Shown piece by piece: positions 11,660-23,691 of a DNA stretch of 64,000 nucleotides. Under the pieces are notes generated by a model. The model worked only from the letters and a program-made list of their open reading frames with translations, was not told the DNA's origin and searched no databases. The DNA is from Taudactylus pleione (Eukaryota > Chordata > Amphibia > Anura > Myobatrachidae), in contig JAUIMM010000135.1 of NCBI GenBank assembly GCA_031769625.1, forward strand, positions 1,695,001 through 1,759,000, written 5' to 3'. The number at the start of each line of letters is the position of its first letter. Within the stretch, counting starts at the first letter, position 1. The position numbers were made by a program, and so were the translations under genes.

Positions 11660-12400
11660 TATCTCACAGAAGAGCTACTGTAGCACAAACTGCTGAAAGA
11701 ATTAATGCTGGCTAAGATAGAAAAATGACAGAACACGCAGTGCATCGCAGCTTGCTGCATATGTCGATGCATAGCCGCAGACCGCTCAGCGTGCACATGC
11801 TGACCCCTGCCCACCGCCGAAAGCATCAGAACTGGACCATGGAGCACTGGATGAAGGTCTCCTGGTCTTATGAATGGCATTTTCTTTTCTGTGGATGGCC
11901 GGGTGCATGTGCGTCGTTTTCCCTGGGGAAGAGATGCACCAGGATGCACTATGGGTAGAAGGCAAGCTGGCAGACAGTGTGATGCTCTTGGCAATGTTCT
12001 GCTGGGAAACCATGGGTCCAGGCATCATGTGGATGTTACGATGACATGTATTATCTACCTAAACATTGCTGCAGACCAAGTACACCCCTTTATGCACTGG
12101 ATTTCACTGATGGCAGTGGTCTCTTTCAGTAGGAAAATGTGCCCTGCCACACTGCAAAAGTTGTATAGGAATGGTTTGAGGAACGTGACAAGAAGTTCAG
12201 AGTGTTGCCTCGCCCTCCAAATTACCCAGATGTCAATCCGATTGAGCATCTGTGAGATGTGTTGGAAATATAATGTCTTGGTGCCATATATCACAGTACA
12301 CTTTCAAAGGTCTTGTGGAGTCCATGCCTCGAGGGATCAGAGCTGTTCTGGCATCACAGGAGGCTGATACGTGTAAAACGGTCTCGATACACCTGCGTTT
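11660..12400 (+). pseudogene. Tc1 transposase relic 2 (different subfamily)
   Basis: Readable in several frames as a Tc1-like transposase. The pieces are TEHAVHRSLLHMSMHSRRP with MLTPAHRRKHQNWT (11725 on), VDGRVHVRRFP with GCTMGRRQAG (11870 on), VDVTMTCIIYLNIAADQVHPFM (12031 on), then a QENVPCHTAK-type second motif near 12134, NPIEHL near 12237 and TFKGLVESMPRGIRAVL near 12300. The first catalytic motif, normally WSDES, reads WSYEW. Stops and frameshifts are numerous, so it is inactive. Its wording differs from relic 1, so it is an independent family. Terminal repeats were not recognised. Confidence 0.8.
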
Positions 12401-13309
12401 GCCTAGAACTCTTCCGTTACCTCCCCCAAACACTGTCTACCTGTCAATCACTTTGCACATGCGAGCGTGATTTGAAAAGTATTGCTGTGCATGTGCAGTA
12501 CAACATTCGCACATGCTCAATGGCAAACAATCGCTCGATCGGCGTAAATATCGGCATTGCGTAAATCCCAGAATCAGGCCCTGAGTGTTCACTTGCTGCC
12601 TAATATGTCTGACTCAATGGTAGGAGCCATTGTAACGAGATAATCATTGGTATTCACTTCACCCGTCCGGTGGCAAACGCAGGATTTTGAAAGCAAGGTT
12701 TTGGTTACAAAACTAGTGGCAAAAAATCTGTCCACATACAGGCAGCACTCTTCGGGTACTCAATAATCCAAGCTTGTTATTCCATTACTGTATTAAACAA
12801 AAGAGGCTAGGGGTTGTTAGAGATGGGCGCACATGCACAAAATCAATACATTAAAACTTGACTTTTATTAATTATACTAAAAATTCCATTCACTGGGAAT
12901 GGTACAGTGAAAATTAGAGGTAAAAAATTAATTTATTGAATTGATAAACATACATATAGATTAGTGTATAAAGATAGAAAATGTGAACAAATAGTGTATA
13001 AAAAAGCAGGGTCCACCATTTCAGTTTCCCAGTATTATGAAAGCAATGTACTACAGTATGTTGAAGCGGAGCAAAATTATATGAAATATGTATATTCAAT
13101 ATATCTAATAAACTACATATAAATGCAGAGGTTGTTGGTCATAAAGCTAAATTAATAAAGGAATTCACTAATATTGGTGGTAATAATATCACATCTACTT
13201 GAGTGGCTTGTGAAATCTTCAGCAATAATGTCCTCCTTTAATATAAGGCATGACTGCTGGTTCAATCCTTTATAGGTCAGACAATCACATCACAATACTT
13301 ATTATCTTT

Positions 13310-13940
13310 TGCTGTGTCATGTGTCACAATTTATTCACTTTATATAATACACATTGGTTTGTGAGCATAGAATAGCGTCACACTAATACTGCTGTATAAT
13401 ATCAGTTGTATTCTTACTGATCAATTCATATACATCTCACAAATCACTTTAAGCTGTGCTGGCATAAATAGTGTTGTTGCAATGTTAACATCATCCCTAA
13501 TCAGGTAACATTATTACCACAGCTCAGATAATCACAGATAGATAGTAATTATCTATATGTTATTCTGGCAGATTTTATTATTGTTGTTACTTAGTATTTA
13601 TAAGCACTCCTAAAAAATGAATGCATTAAATCACAGAATAAACTATATGTGCCTCACTGCAGCTTTCAGCAAGGCTCAAAAAGGAATCAATCTGTGTGGT
13701 AAATCACACTTCTATAAGTCACATTTAGCTGTCTCATGTGTCACAATTTATTCAGTTAATATAATACACATTGGTTTGTGAGTATAGAATAGCGTCACAC
13801 TAATGCTGCTATATAATGTCAGTTTTATTCTGACTGATCAATTCCTATGAAACTCACAAATCACTTTAAGCTGTGCTGCTAATAATTGTTACTGCAATGT
13901 TAACATTATCCCTACTCAAGTAGCATTATTACCACCCCAT
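13310..13940. repeat. Direct repeat pair inside the left fold-back arm
   Basis: Two copies of about 210 bp share CATGTGTCACAATTTATTCA, ATAATACACATTGGTTTGTG and CACAAATCACTTTAAGCTGT. The mirrored pair in the right arm (about 16075-16295 and 16490-16700) makes four copies in all. Confidence 0.8.
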
Positions 13941-14340
13941 ATATTTATAGTATTATCACTTCTAATCTAGTACATGCATGATATATACATTTTCATGGGA
14001 CCATGTGGTGGACCCACTGGAAACACCAACATGCACATTTCACTGTGTAAACAGCTTTATCAAGGCTGAACCAAATTGTCTCCCTCAGGTGTATATTTAA
14101 CAGATATAGGCAACCAATCAAAATGCTTCTCCAGGTCACATGCATGTGGCAGCCAATGAGAGCCATAATTCCAGCTAGCTGCATCAGAGATCACATGATC
14201 TACCTTAATACTACAGCTCATTCATGCCATTTGTAAACAAAACTCCAGATCACATGATTGGATCTCATCTCCTCCTAAAGAAGGAGAAGAACATACAAAT
14301 ACTATTATAACAAAATAAGTAGTGTCAGAATGATAAACTA

Positions 14341-15124
14341 CTGTGCTTCCCCGATAATAAGACACTGTCTTATTTTTTTTCTGGTCAAAAAAACTCCATA
14401 GGGCTTATTTTTGGGGGTAGGGCTTATTTTAATTAACATTGACAGCATCATGCCCTCAATCCTGCTTTTATCCCCATCATGCCCTCAATCCTTCTTTTAT
14501 CCCCATCATGCCCTCAATCCTGCTTTTATCCCCATCATGCCCTGCGTCCTGCTTTTATCCCCATCATGCCCTCCGTCCTGCTTTTATCCCCATCATGCCC
14601 TCCGTCCTGCTTTTATCCCCATCATGCCCTCTGTCCTGCTTTTATCCCCATCATGCCCTCCATCCTGCTTTTATCCCCATCATGCCCTCCGTCCTGCTTT
14701 TATCCCCATCATGCCCTCCGTCCTGCTTTTATCCCCATCATGCCCTCCGTCCTGCTTTTATCCCCATCATGCCCTCCGTCTTGCTTTACAATTCTTTACT
14801 TACTTTTATTTTTTTCCCTCTTTTTCTCTACTCTCCTCCGCGGCGCTGCTGTAAATGACGCTGCCACGCACACCAGCTGCCGCGCGCTCACTGTGAGATA
14901 GTGAGACGCTGCAGCTGTGATTGGATGCCACTGTTAAATCTTTAACAGCGGCATCCATTTCATGCGGGGGGCGGAGCTGGGGGCATTTTAGTGTAGCGCA
15001 GGGACCGGACAAAATGGGGATATTGTTAGGGCTTATTTTCGGGGTAGGGCTTATTTTGGACCATTTTTCAAAAGTAAGGGTAGGGCTTATTTTCGGGGTA
15101 TGTCTTATTATCGGGGAAACACGG
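14341..15124. mobile_element. 784-bp TA-flanked non-autonomous transposon with internal minisatellite
   Basis: Terminal inverted repeats of 23 bp: CTGTGCTTCCCCGATAATAA... and its near-perfect mirror ending TTATCGGGGAAACACGG. TA is duplicated at 14339-14340 and 15125-15126. The opposite arm of the surrounding fold-back shows the uninterrupted site (AAACTAGAGC), which proves insertion. Subterminal AGGGCTTATTTT motifs repeat at both ends. The TA target suggests Tc1/mariner-type mobilisation. Confidence 0.9.
14450..14785. repeat. 29-bp minisatellite, about 11.5 copies
   Basis: Unit begins CATGCCCTCCGTCCTGCTTT and ends TATCCCCAT. Copies start every 29 bp from 14450. Because 29 is not a multiple of three and no frame of the unit has a stop, all three forward frames stay open. 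That explains three long overlapping ORFs here. Confidence 0.95.
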
Positions 15125-15282
15125 TAGAGCAAAATAATACATGTAATATAAAATAATATAATAATACTAAAGGAAAGTTATAAAATAATAAACTCAATGA
15201 TCATAATATCATGACAAAAATCCATCTCAGAAATAAAAAGAGGTAATAAAACCCCAATTATATCAAATCTAGACATATATAC

Positions 15283-15288
15283 ATATAT

Positions 15289-15335
<47 letters not shown>
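15283..15335. repeat. (CA/TA)n microsatellite
   Basis: ATAC, AC and AT dinucleotide runs in the left fold-back arm, mirrored at 15455-15530 in the right arm. Confidence 0.9.
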
Positions 15336-15339
<4 letters not shown>

Positions 15340-15454
15340 TAAATAAACAATTTGCCAAGTGATTATTTTTTGTTGTTGCCATTGGTTAATTGGGTAGTGA
15401 CTCTACATTAGATCAACAATTACATAATTCACTTGGCAAATTGTTTATTTATAT

Positions 15455-15530
15455 ATGTGTGTATATATATATATATATACATACATATATATATATATAT
15501 ATACATGTGTGTGTGTATATATGTATATAT
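15455..15530. repeat. (TG/TA)n microsatellite
   Basis: Mirror of the run at 15283-15335, in the right fold-back arm, with different run lengths. Confidence 0.9.
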
Positions 15531-17323
15531 GTTTAGATTTTATATAATTGGGATTTTATTACCTCTTTTTATTTGTGAGATGGATTTTTTTTATGATATT
15601 AGGATCATTGAGTTTATTATTTTATAACTGTTTCCTTTAGTATTATTATATTATTTTATATTACATGTATTATTTTGCTCTAGTTTATCATTCTGACACT
15701 ACTTATTTTGTTATAATAGTATTTGTATGTTCTTCTCCTTCTTTAGGAGACAAGATCCAATCATGTGACCTGGAGTTTTGTTTACAAATGGCATGAATGA
15801 GCTGTAGTATTAAGGTAGATCATGTGATCTCTGATGCAGCTAGCTGGAATTATGGCTCTCATTGGCTGCCACATGCATGTGACCTGAAGAAGCATTTTGA
15901 TAGGTCGCCTATATCTGTTAAATATGCACCTGAGTGGGACAATCTGGTTCAGCCTTGATAAAGCTGTTTACACAGTGAAATGTGCATGTTGGTGTTTCCA
16001 GTTGGTCCACCACATGGTCCCATGAAAATGTATATATCATGCATGTACTAGATTAGAAGTGATAATACTATAAATATATGGTGTGGTAATAATGCTACTT
16101 GAGTAGGGATAATGTTAACATTGCAGTAACATTATTAGCAGCACAGCTTAAAGTGATTTGTGAGCTTCATAGGAATTGATCAGTCAGAATAAAACTGACA
16201 TTATATAGCAGCATTAGTGTGACGCTATTCTATACTCACAAACCAATGTGTATTATATTAACTGAATAAATTGTGACACATGAGACAGCTAAATGTGACT
16301 TATAGAAGTGTGATTTACCACGCAGATTGATTCCTTTTTGAGCCTTGCTGAAAGCTGCAGTAAGGCACATATAGTTTATTCTGTGATTTAATGCATTCAT
16401 TTTTTAGGAGTGCTTATAAATACTAAGTAACAACAATAATAAAATCTGCCAGAATAACATATAGATAATTACTATCTATCTGTGATTATCTGAGCTGTGG
16501 TAATAATGTTACCTGATTAGGGATGATGTTAACATTGCAACAACACTATTTATGCCAGCACAGCTTAAAGTGATTTGTGAGATGTATATGAATTGATCAG
16601 TAAGAATACAACTGATATTATACAGCAGTATTAGTGTGACGCTATTCTATGCTCACAAACCAATGTGTATTATATTAAATGAATAAATTGTGACACATGG
16701 GACAGCAAAAGATAATAAGTATTGTGATGTGATTGTCTGACCTATAAAGGATTGAACCAGCAGTCATGCCTTATATTAAAGGAGGACATTATTGCTGAAG
16801 ATTTCACAAGCCACTCAAGTAGATGTGATATTATTACCACCAATATTAGTGAATTCCTTTATTAATTTAGCTTTATGACCAACAAGGAGCATTTATATGT
16901 AGGTTATTAGATATATTGAATATACATATTTCATATAATTTTGCTCCGCTTCAACATACTGTAGAAACTGAAATGGTGGACCCTGCTTTTTTATACACGA
17001 TTTGTTCACATACACTAATCTATATGTATGCTTAACAATGCAATAAATACATTTTTTACCTCTAATTTTCACTGTACCATTCCCAGTGAATGGAATTTTT
17101 AGTAAATTAACTAATAAAAGTCAAGTTTTAATGTATTGATTTTGTGCATGTGCGCCCATCTCTAACAACCCCTAGCCTCTTTTGTTTATAGTCTAACTTG
17201 GTTGGAATAGAGCTGCACCCCCATAAATTGAACATTATTGGTTGCTAATTACTATGGGGCCTCATATATGACCGTAACTCGTTATCTATTGGAGTGTACA
17301 GATATACTTTTCTCTAGAACTAA

Positions 17324-17419
17324 TCCATTACTGTGCAAGGTTTCAGATTAATTTATTATATATTTCGTCAATGCCTTGACAACATATGTAATAAATGTAT
17401 CTTGCACAGTAATGGATTA
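17324..17419. repeat. 95-bp hairpin in the right-arm insertion
   Basis: ATCCATTACTGTGCAAG at the left is mirrored by CTTGCACAGTAATGGAT at the right, with an AT-rich loop. It is absent from the left fold-back arm. Confidence 0.75.
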
Positions 17420-19017
17420 ACAAGCTTGGATTATTGAGTATTAAGTACCCAAGGAGTGCTGTCTGTATCTGATTGTATGTTCAAGATTGAGCGGTCTGCT
17501 TAGTTCTTAGGATCTGCATCCCGGCTGTTGAACTATTTATTTGGTGGGCCTGTCTACTTGACTATATATATATGTGGAGCTTTTCAGCCCCTCCAAGAAA
17601 TAAAAAGACGGCACTGAGTCCTCAAACAGTAATATTGGACCCGGCGCTAGCAGTGGTGTATTGCAAAAAAGTGTCACAATGCTGCACACGTACACGAGAA
17701 GCTATGCCAATCTTCTCTCAATCACAACAGAACGAAGAAATGGTGTGATGTGAGACACAAGGCAAAAAGGATTAATAACCTATTTTAATCACAATAAAAA
17801 TGCAAATTACACATATCCTAAAAAAACATAAAATAAAAAATAAAATATTCACATGTACATATTAAATATCCAAACAGTAAAATGAATCTCAGCAGGGGAC
17901 TAAAAGGTGGCCTATATATCCTGATTCCACACGGTACTAAACAAATAGGTGCCTGTGTTGTTTCAAATAATTGAAAGTTGATATTTATGTAGCCACAATG
18001 ATTCTCTAATGTAGCAGACAATGTTGCAGTAAAGTTAATACGTTACTGTATTAAAGTTCTAGTGACACACTTCTAAAAGATCCTTATTATAGAATGTCCT
18101 GAGCGGATTTCAAACACTCACAATCCTGGATTAGTATAATGTAGGAAATGATCCAGCTCCTCACTAATTAGGCTGTATGTGTGAGTGAGCTGAAATGTCC
18201 AGATCATCTGTATGCACCAGACAGTCTGTGCGGCTCTCTATCAGGAGACCCAGCGCATTCCAGCAGTTGCCCAGCATCTCCAACAAAGTGATGAGAGCAG
18301 GATCCGTATTCATACAGCGACTGGGTATTCGCTCTCAGTTAAAGCAGCATGCACCCTCTAATAACGGCTTCTATAATAATTGTACTCAGGTGAGGGGCAA
18401 ACAAAGCAGCGGAGTCCCAAGTCTGGCAATTGTATTCTCACCCTCAAATGGAATGTCCGCACTTTCTGTGGTTTAAATCTAAGGTGCAATAAGAAATAAG
18501 TTGATTCTCAGGTCCAGTGAGTATATCTTAGACAAACTCCTTCTGTATCCTTAACATAATTCTCCTCACATGGAGGCTTTCTCAAAAAGGCTGAGAAAGC
18601 CTCAGATGCCGGCATGTAACAGCGTTCATACTGGTAGCTGCTCCACCATGTTCCGTGCACAAGTTCATGACACGCCCGCAGTCTGGGCATTTAACGTGTG
18701 CCCACTTTCCGGCTTCCAATATTCGACTGCATGCGCCGGCTTTACAGAGCGCTGATCGCTGCAGCAGTGAGCGGCGAGGATTTTATATGCAAGATCATAT
18801 AGATCATGCGTCTTATGGCGATTATCGCTCATAACGTGAGCTTGCTCTACTGCGTGCACCTCTGAATCAGGCCCTTTGTGTTTAAGCTGATCATGCGACT
18901 CGTAAATACATTTTCATCCACAATCCAATGAGCAAACATGAGGGCAACAAGTCACGCGCTTGGCGTCTCTTTAACAGAAATCTCATACAAACGATAAATA
19001 GCATTTATAGCTAATGG

Positions 19018-19255
19018 TGGTGGGCAGATGTGCATGTGAGGAAAAGTTTGTGGGCAGAGAGGCATGTGAGGGAAAGCTGGTGGGCAGAGGGGCATGTGAG
19101 GAAAAAGCTGGTGGGCAGAGGGGCATGTGAGGGAATAGCTAGTGGGCATATGTGCATGTGAGGGAAAAGGTGGTGGGCACATGTGCATTTAATGGAAAAG
19201 CTAGTGGGCAGAGGGGCATCTGAAATAACTGATGGGGGCAGAGGAGGCATATAAG
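19018..19255. repeat. About 31-bp minisatellite, 7-8 copies
   Basis: Unit is GTGGGCAGAGGGGCATGTGA followed by a GGAAAAGCTG-like part, with substitutions and small indels between copies. It yields proline/histidine-rich ORFs on the minus strand that are not genes. Confidence 0.85.
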
Positions 19256-19996
19256 GAAAAAGTTAGTTGAGATTGTCATGTTTTCATTATTTTTTTTCTG
19301 TATTGTGCAGGTATACAGGCATTTCACAGTATCTTTGAATAAGTGCAAAATACATAAATAGTGATATTTTTGTCATGAGCTGCAATTTACAAAAAAAAAA
19401 AAGTATTTCCACTATCTTGGGACTAACCCGTCAAAGCCTATCATGATACTATAGGTTTAACTATAAAGCATCTGGCTGATCATCTTATTTATACATACAC
19501 TGAGTCTGTTTCTCTGTTACTGTTAATTTCACCTTCCGCCAAATGGCTAATCTGATTTTCTCTCCGTCACTGTGTCCTTTTCTTCCTCAGTTACTGTCAG
19601 CCTGACCATCCTTGATAATGACAAGACAGCAGGAGGGGCTGGAAAAGGTCAGTGTTTGAATTAAATCTTGGGCAGTGCTGGCAGCAAGGGGTGGGCGACG
19701 GGTCAGGCTTGGTGTGGTTGACGGCAACGCTGCAGGACCCCTTCCCCCAAACAATAATTAATTCATCACCACTCCTCAGCAGGGTGAGCGGCCTATTTGT
19801 CTCTCCTCTTGCAAGGTGCCCATTTACATTCTAGAAGCAGACGGGTGATGAGGCAGTGTAGTTGTCATACGTGTCAGCAGCATGCTGACAAGCTAGTGTA
19901 GCGGAAGAGACTGCTGATGTGTGTTCAGATCATCAGGTACTGTCTCTATAGTCACTACATAGTTCTGCTGCTTCTAGTAAAATTACCATTGCATTG

Positions 19997-20159
19997 CAGA
20001 GGTTCCCAAACTCCGCCATTACAGTCCAGGTTTTAAGGATATCCATGCGTGGGTCCAGATGGTTAAATCAAATTGAGTGAAGTACTAATTAAGTCACCTG
20101 AGCTCAAGCATGGATATCTCTAAAACCTGGTCTGTACTGTTGGATTTTGGGAACCTCTG
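19997..20159. mobile_element. hAT-type MITE, 163 bp (GGTTCCCAAA family)
   Basis: Ends are CAGAGGTTCCCAAA and its mirror TTTGGGAACCTCTG. The arms contain GGATATCC and ATCTCTAAAACCTGG. The same family forms 47814-48568 (with a perfect octamer duplication) and a half copy near 51145-51230. No clear target duplication remains here. Confidence 0.75.
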
Positions 20160-20231
20160 ACCTAGTTAAATACTGATGTTGTCTAAACTGAAGTATTCAC
20201 CAAAATATATGGCTAAAAGCAGCTCAACACT

Positions 20232-20595
20232 ATGGGCGGTATGCTCTATCCTCTATTATGCTATCAAATGCTGTTTTCGGGGGTTTGATCGCATTTCTCC
20301 AATGCACCAAGCTTTAGAAAGCAAAGCTTTTCACAGCTTTAAGCCGGTGGGGCCAATAGAAGCCTATGGGCTTTTTACTGCATCCTGAACTGAGAGGGAT
20401 CCAATCGAATCCCTCCCAGGTTCCCCCATGGCACGCAGGTCGTTCTGCACATGCGCAGAAGGACGCCAGGGGAACTTCGGGGTCATAAACTCAGAAGTCC
20501 CTCTGTCACAAAGGGCAGCTCTTATGGGCATGCATGCGATGAGTGGCGGAATGAATTGCATGCAAAATGCGATGCTTGATGGATCCCGCCCTGTA
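20232..20595. mobile_element. MITE-like repeat (AGCCTATGGGCTT family)
   Basis: Ends are GGGCGGTATGC and GGATCCCGCCC, with an internal AATAGAAGCCTATGGGC core and a GATGC/GCATC-rich end. Related copies are at 7140-7440, 25388-25650 and 44920-45250, with the beginning of one at 63893-64000. Confidence 0.65.
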
Positions 20596-20687
20596 GCTTT
20601 AGTGTAAAAGGCATTTTGAGAAGGTTAGTACATTTATCCTTTCTGGCATTATTGCTATTGAAGCCCTCAGAGTGGTTTGTGGTTTTG

Positions 20688-21280
20688 GAGCATATTTAGA
20701 CCCGCTCACTAGATGCTCGCTCGCAGCGTATGCAAATCCAGCACATGCCCAGCAAGGCAGGCGATCGTACGGCAAGGCATTAGCACGCCCACTATGTCTT
20801 GGCGTGCAATCACTTTGTGTATGCTGACGCCCAACAGCCATTCATAAGACGCCTACTTGAGCCCGTCATCTCCTGGAAGTGCATGAAAACATTGGTACAT
20901 CGAGCACCATCGGATGTGCTCGCAGCGCTTGAGGTTGACTATACCTTGTGCTGCAAGCACTGCGATCACTTCAGTGTGAAATTCAACCAGGTGATGTGTG
21001 CTATGACGCTGCCTGTTAATTATGCACGCCTCTGAAACGGCGTTGAAACACTCAGGCATGCCTGCCTTCATACCTCCACTCTGTTTCTAGTGGCCGACCC
21101 CTGTTACCACCCACAAACGGCCTCTGCTGTGACTCATTCAGATGGGCTGTCTATGCTGGGTGAGTGAACACTTCACAATTTTTCGCAGTGGTTCGCGATG
21201 CATACGCATGTGCAGATTGCAAAAATCGGCCAGCTACATGCGATCGCTTCCTAGCGAGTGGGTCTGAATCAGCTCCTTTG
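20688..21280. repeat. Palindromic repeat with CGCTCGCAGCG / CTAGCGAGTGGG ends
   Basis: Starts GAGCATATTTAGACCCGCTC and ends CGAGTGGGTCTGAATCAGCTC. It is a relative of the GGGCCTGATTCAGA elements at 23692 and 41460. No precise target duplication was determined. Confidence 0.55.
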
Positions 21281-21638
21281 TGCAAAAAAACCGCAGAACA
21301 ATCAAATTGCTGCAATTAAAAAATAAATGGTCACGTATTATCTCTGAAATGCCTGAGTGGGTAAATGTTTTGTTGAGCAAAGATGTGGTGGCTGATGACC
21401 TGTGTGTAAGGAATGGATAAAGCAGCCAGCACAAGAAACCCCCCAAAAAGAAAGTGGCAGCTCCTGTGTACAATGATTGGCCTGTTTCCATCTATTATCT
21501 GTCCAGCCAGTGCATAAAATAAAATTACCAGGATGTCACGCTCATTGAACGTGACATCCTGGATCCAGCATCTTATATCGTGACGTCCAGCATCTTATAT
21601 CTAGCAATTGATTGTATATCAAACAATGTCAGCTCTAG

Positions 21639-22126
21639 GGGCCTGATTCATTATGGATCGCTATTGCGATCGCAGCTGCGATTACGCATGCAGGTCTGCT
21701 GCTGTAATATGCTAATGAATACTATCGCAAAGCCAGTACAGAGATCACCCAAAGCCAGCATAGAGACGCCCACGACCGCTTTCACAGATCCATAATACCC
21801 TGCAATCCTGTGTGTACATCAGGAAGATCGAGTAACATCGGCCCCTCGTGCACAATTACAGCAGCCCTGACCTTACTCAGATATTGCTTTCCTCGTCGCA
21901 CGCAGTGAGCACTCAAGCTGCGTATGCAGTTGCAGTGGCTAATTTATGCATGCCCATCCAATGGTGTTCAAGCGGACAGGCACGCCTGTGTTTCTCCAAC
22001 CACTTCCCTGTCACCACCCTAAAACGCTGACGTCTCGTCCTTTTGTCTGCATTGGCTTTGCGCAGTATGCACCATCGACCACTCTGCATACACTGTTGCA
22101 GTTGCGATCCATAATGAATCAGGCCC
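21639..22126. mobile_element. GGGCCTGATTC MITE
   Basis: Ends are GGGCCTGATTCATTATGGATCG and its mirror CGATCCATAATGAATCAGGCCC (counted in halves). No coding capacity. Member of the most frequent MITE family in this window (also 23692, 41460, 49212, 63176). Confidence 0.7.
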
Positions 22127-23141
22127 TATGACTCCATACACTAATAAGGGCAATCTGAGAAACCCTGAGGTTACTCAGATTGCCCCCCTCAGCTCCTTAG
22201 CCGAAGCCACGGAGTCTGCGTCAGCACCCTCAGAAAATGGGGCTGGCCTGTCAATCAGACTGCGATGCAGGGAGCAGTGCGTGAAACGATGCAGGACCTG
22301 TTCTGCACAGGCACAGGTGCCCCACCATCGGGTTTGCGTACTTGTCTGAATGAGGCCCCTATTTTGAACTCTTTGTGTATGATGGATCTCTGGGCCCGAT
22401 TGAGCACAGTACAGAATTGCAAAGCCGCACACAAGCAGCTTCGCAATTCCGTCCTTGCTATTATTAGTAATGCTGAGCTGCGTCTGTGTGATCCTCAGCC
22501 GGCTGAGTTACCATAAGGCAGTTCAAGAAAAGAGGCCAGGCTATCTCCGTCAGCCGACGGAGATCGCCTGGCCTCTTCCCTGCCCCCTAACAATGGCAAC
22601 ACGCCTCCATTTTGGAAAACGGAGACCATCGCCGCCCACACCCCGCCCAGAAATGGCAGAAGACTGTCAATCACTGATAGTCTGCTGCCGAACTGCGTGT
22701 GATTACGCAGACCCATACTGCAAATGCGCAATACGGGTCTGGCGTGTGCGCAGATTCACGACCAATCAGCCTGTTCCTTACCAAAGAGAAGCTCTATAAA
22801 CACTGCAATTTACATTTATACGGCATATTAGCAGTTCAAAACAGGGCCTTGGGGCCGATTCAGTTTTCCTTTTTTGCTTTCTCCTGCTTAATTGCCTGAA
22901 TTTTAGCTTTTGTGCAGGAGAATAATAGACTTTGTGGGACTAATACAGAGTGAGTACTAAATAAATTTATGTAATGTATGTTTCATGCTTTCACTCTGGG
23001 CACTTTCAGCGAACGCACGCACGCACACACGCATATAAGCAGTTGCAGACACACACCGAGAAGTTCAAACGTGGTTTGTACTGACCTACAATTATGCCCA
23101 GATACGCATGTTATGTGGCTTATATTTTGCAAGTTCTACAG

Positions 23142-23493
23142 CAGGAGTGGGGAACCTTTTTTCGTCCAAGGGCCATTTTGATATATATAACATTATTTGC
23201 GGGCCCAGTACAGGCCACGCCCCCTCCATGTGATGTCACACGGGGACGGAGCCACAATCGCCAGTTAATACAGCAATGCCTGGAGCATCGTGAGGATGCT
23301 CCTAGGAGCTGTAAGGGCAGCGGTGTGACCGTCTGAAGCGTCCAGGTGGCACTGCTGCATAGATTCTGGCTGCAGGATGACATTCTAGGCACCATGCTAT
23401 CCAGATGAGGCTAGCATAAAAAAGCTCACAGGGTCAGACCAAATGATTCCGGGGGCCTTAAACGGCCCCCGGGCCTGAGGTTCCCCATCCCTG
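23142..23493. mobile_element. hAT-type non-autonomous element, 352 bp
   Basis: Terminal repeats are CAGGAGTGGGGAACC and GGTTCCCCATCCCTG. An exact 8-bp duplication TTCTACAG lies at 23134-23141 and 23494-23501. The interior is GC-rich and non-coding. The 8-bp duplication and the CAG..CTG ends are hAT hallmarks. Confidence 0.92.
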
Positions 23494-23691
23494 TTCTACA
23501 GGGTAGGCACAAATACAGGCTGAGAATGACTTGCTATAAGCTAGGCGCATGTGCTGCTGAGCCAGATACGCATCTGCAGATGTATAGCTCTGCATACTGT
23601 ATGTGCGTAAAATTATATTTTTCTGTGCACTTTTTAAAATAATCTAAGCCCATTTTGCTACAATTGATGCATCAGCCCCTTTGTGTGCAAT

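Larger units (their letters stand above)
12734..17469. repeat. 4.7-kb fold-back inverted repeat
   Basis: The left arm runs from about 12734 to 15361 and the right arm from about 15428 to 17469, with a spacer of about 66 bp. The arms mirror each other over their length: GGCTAGGGGTTGTTAGAGAT at 12807 pairs near 17170, and CAATTTGCCAAGTGA at 15347 pairs with TCACTTGGCAAATTG at 15429. The left arm alone has a 784-bp insertion (14341-15124). The right arm alone has about 210 extra bases (17192-17405) that include a 95-bp hairpin. Each arm also carries a direct repeat of about 210 bp (13310-13540 and 13728-13940 at the left). No ORF. Confidence 0.85.

Noticed and set aside
14411..14901. Three overlapping plus-strand ORFs of about 140 codons, rich in Pro, Ser, His and Cys
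   Set aside because: They are produced by a 29-bp minisatellite without stops inside a non-autonomous transposon; there is no start context, no family and no conserved codon structure.
19018..19255. Proline/histidine-rich minus-strand ORFs
   Set aside because: Produced by a 31-bp minisatellite; no start context or homology.
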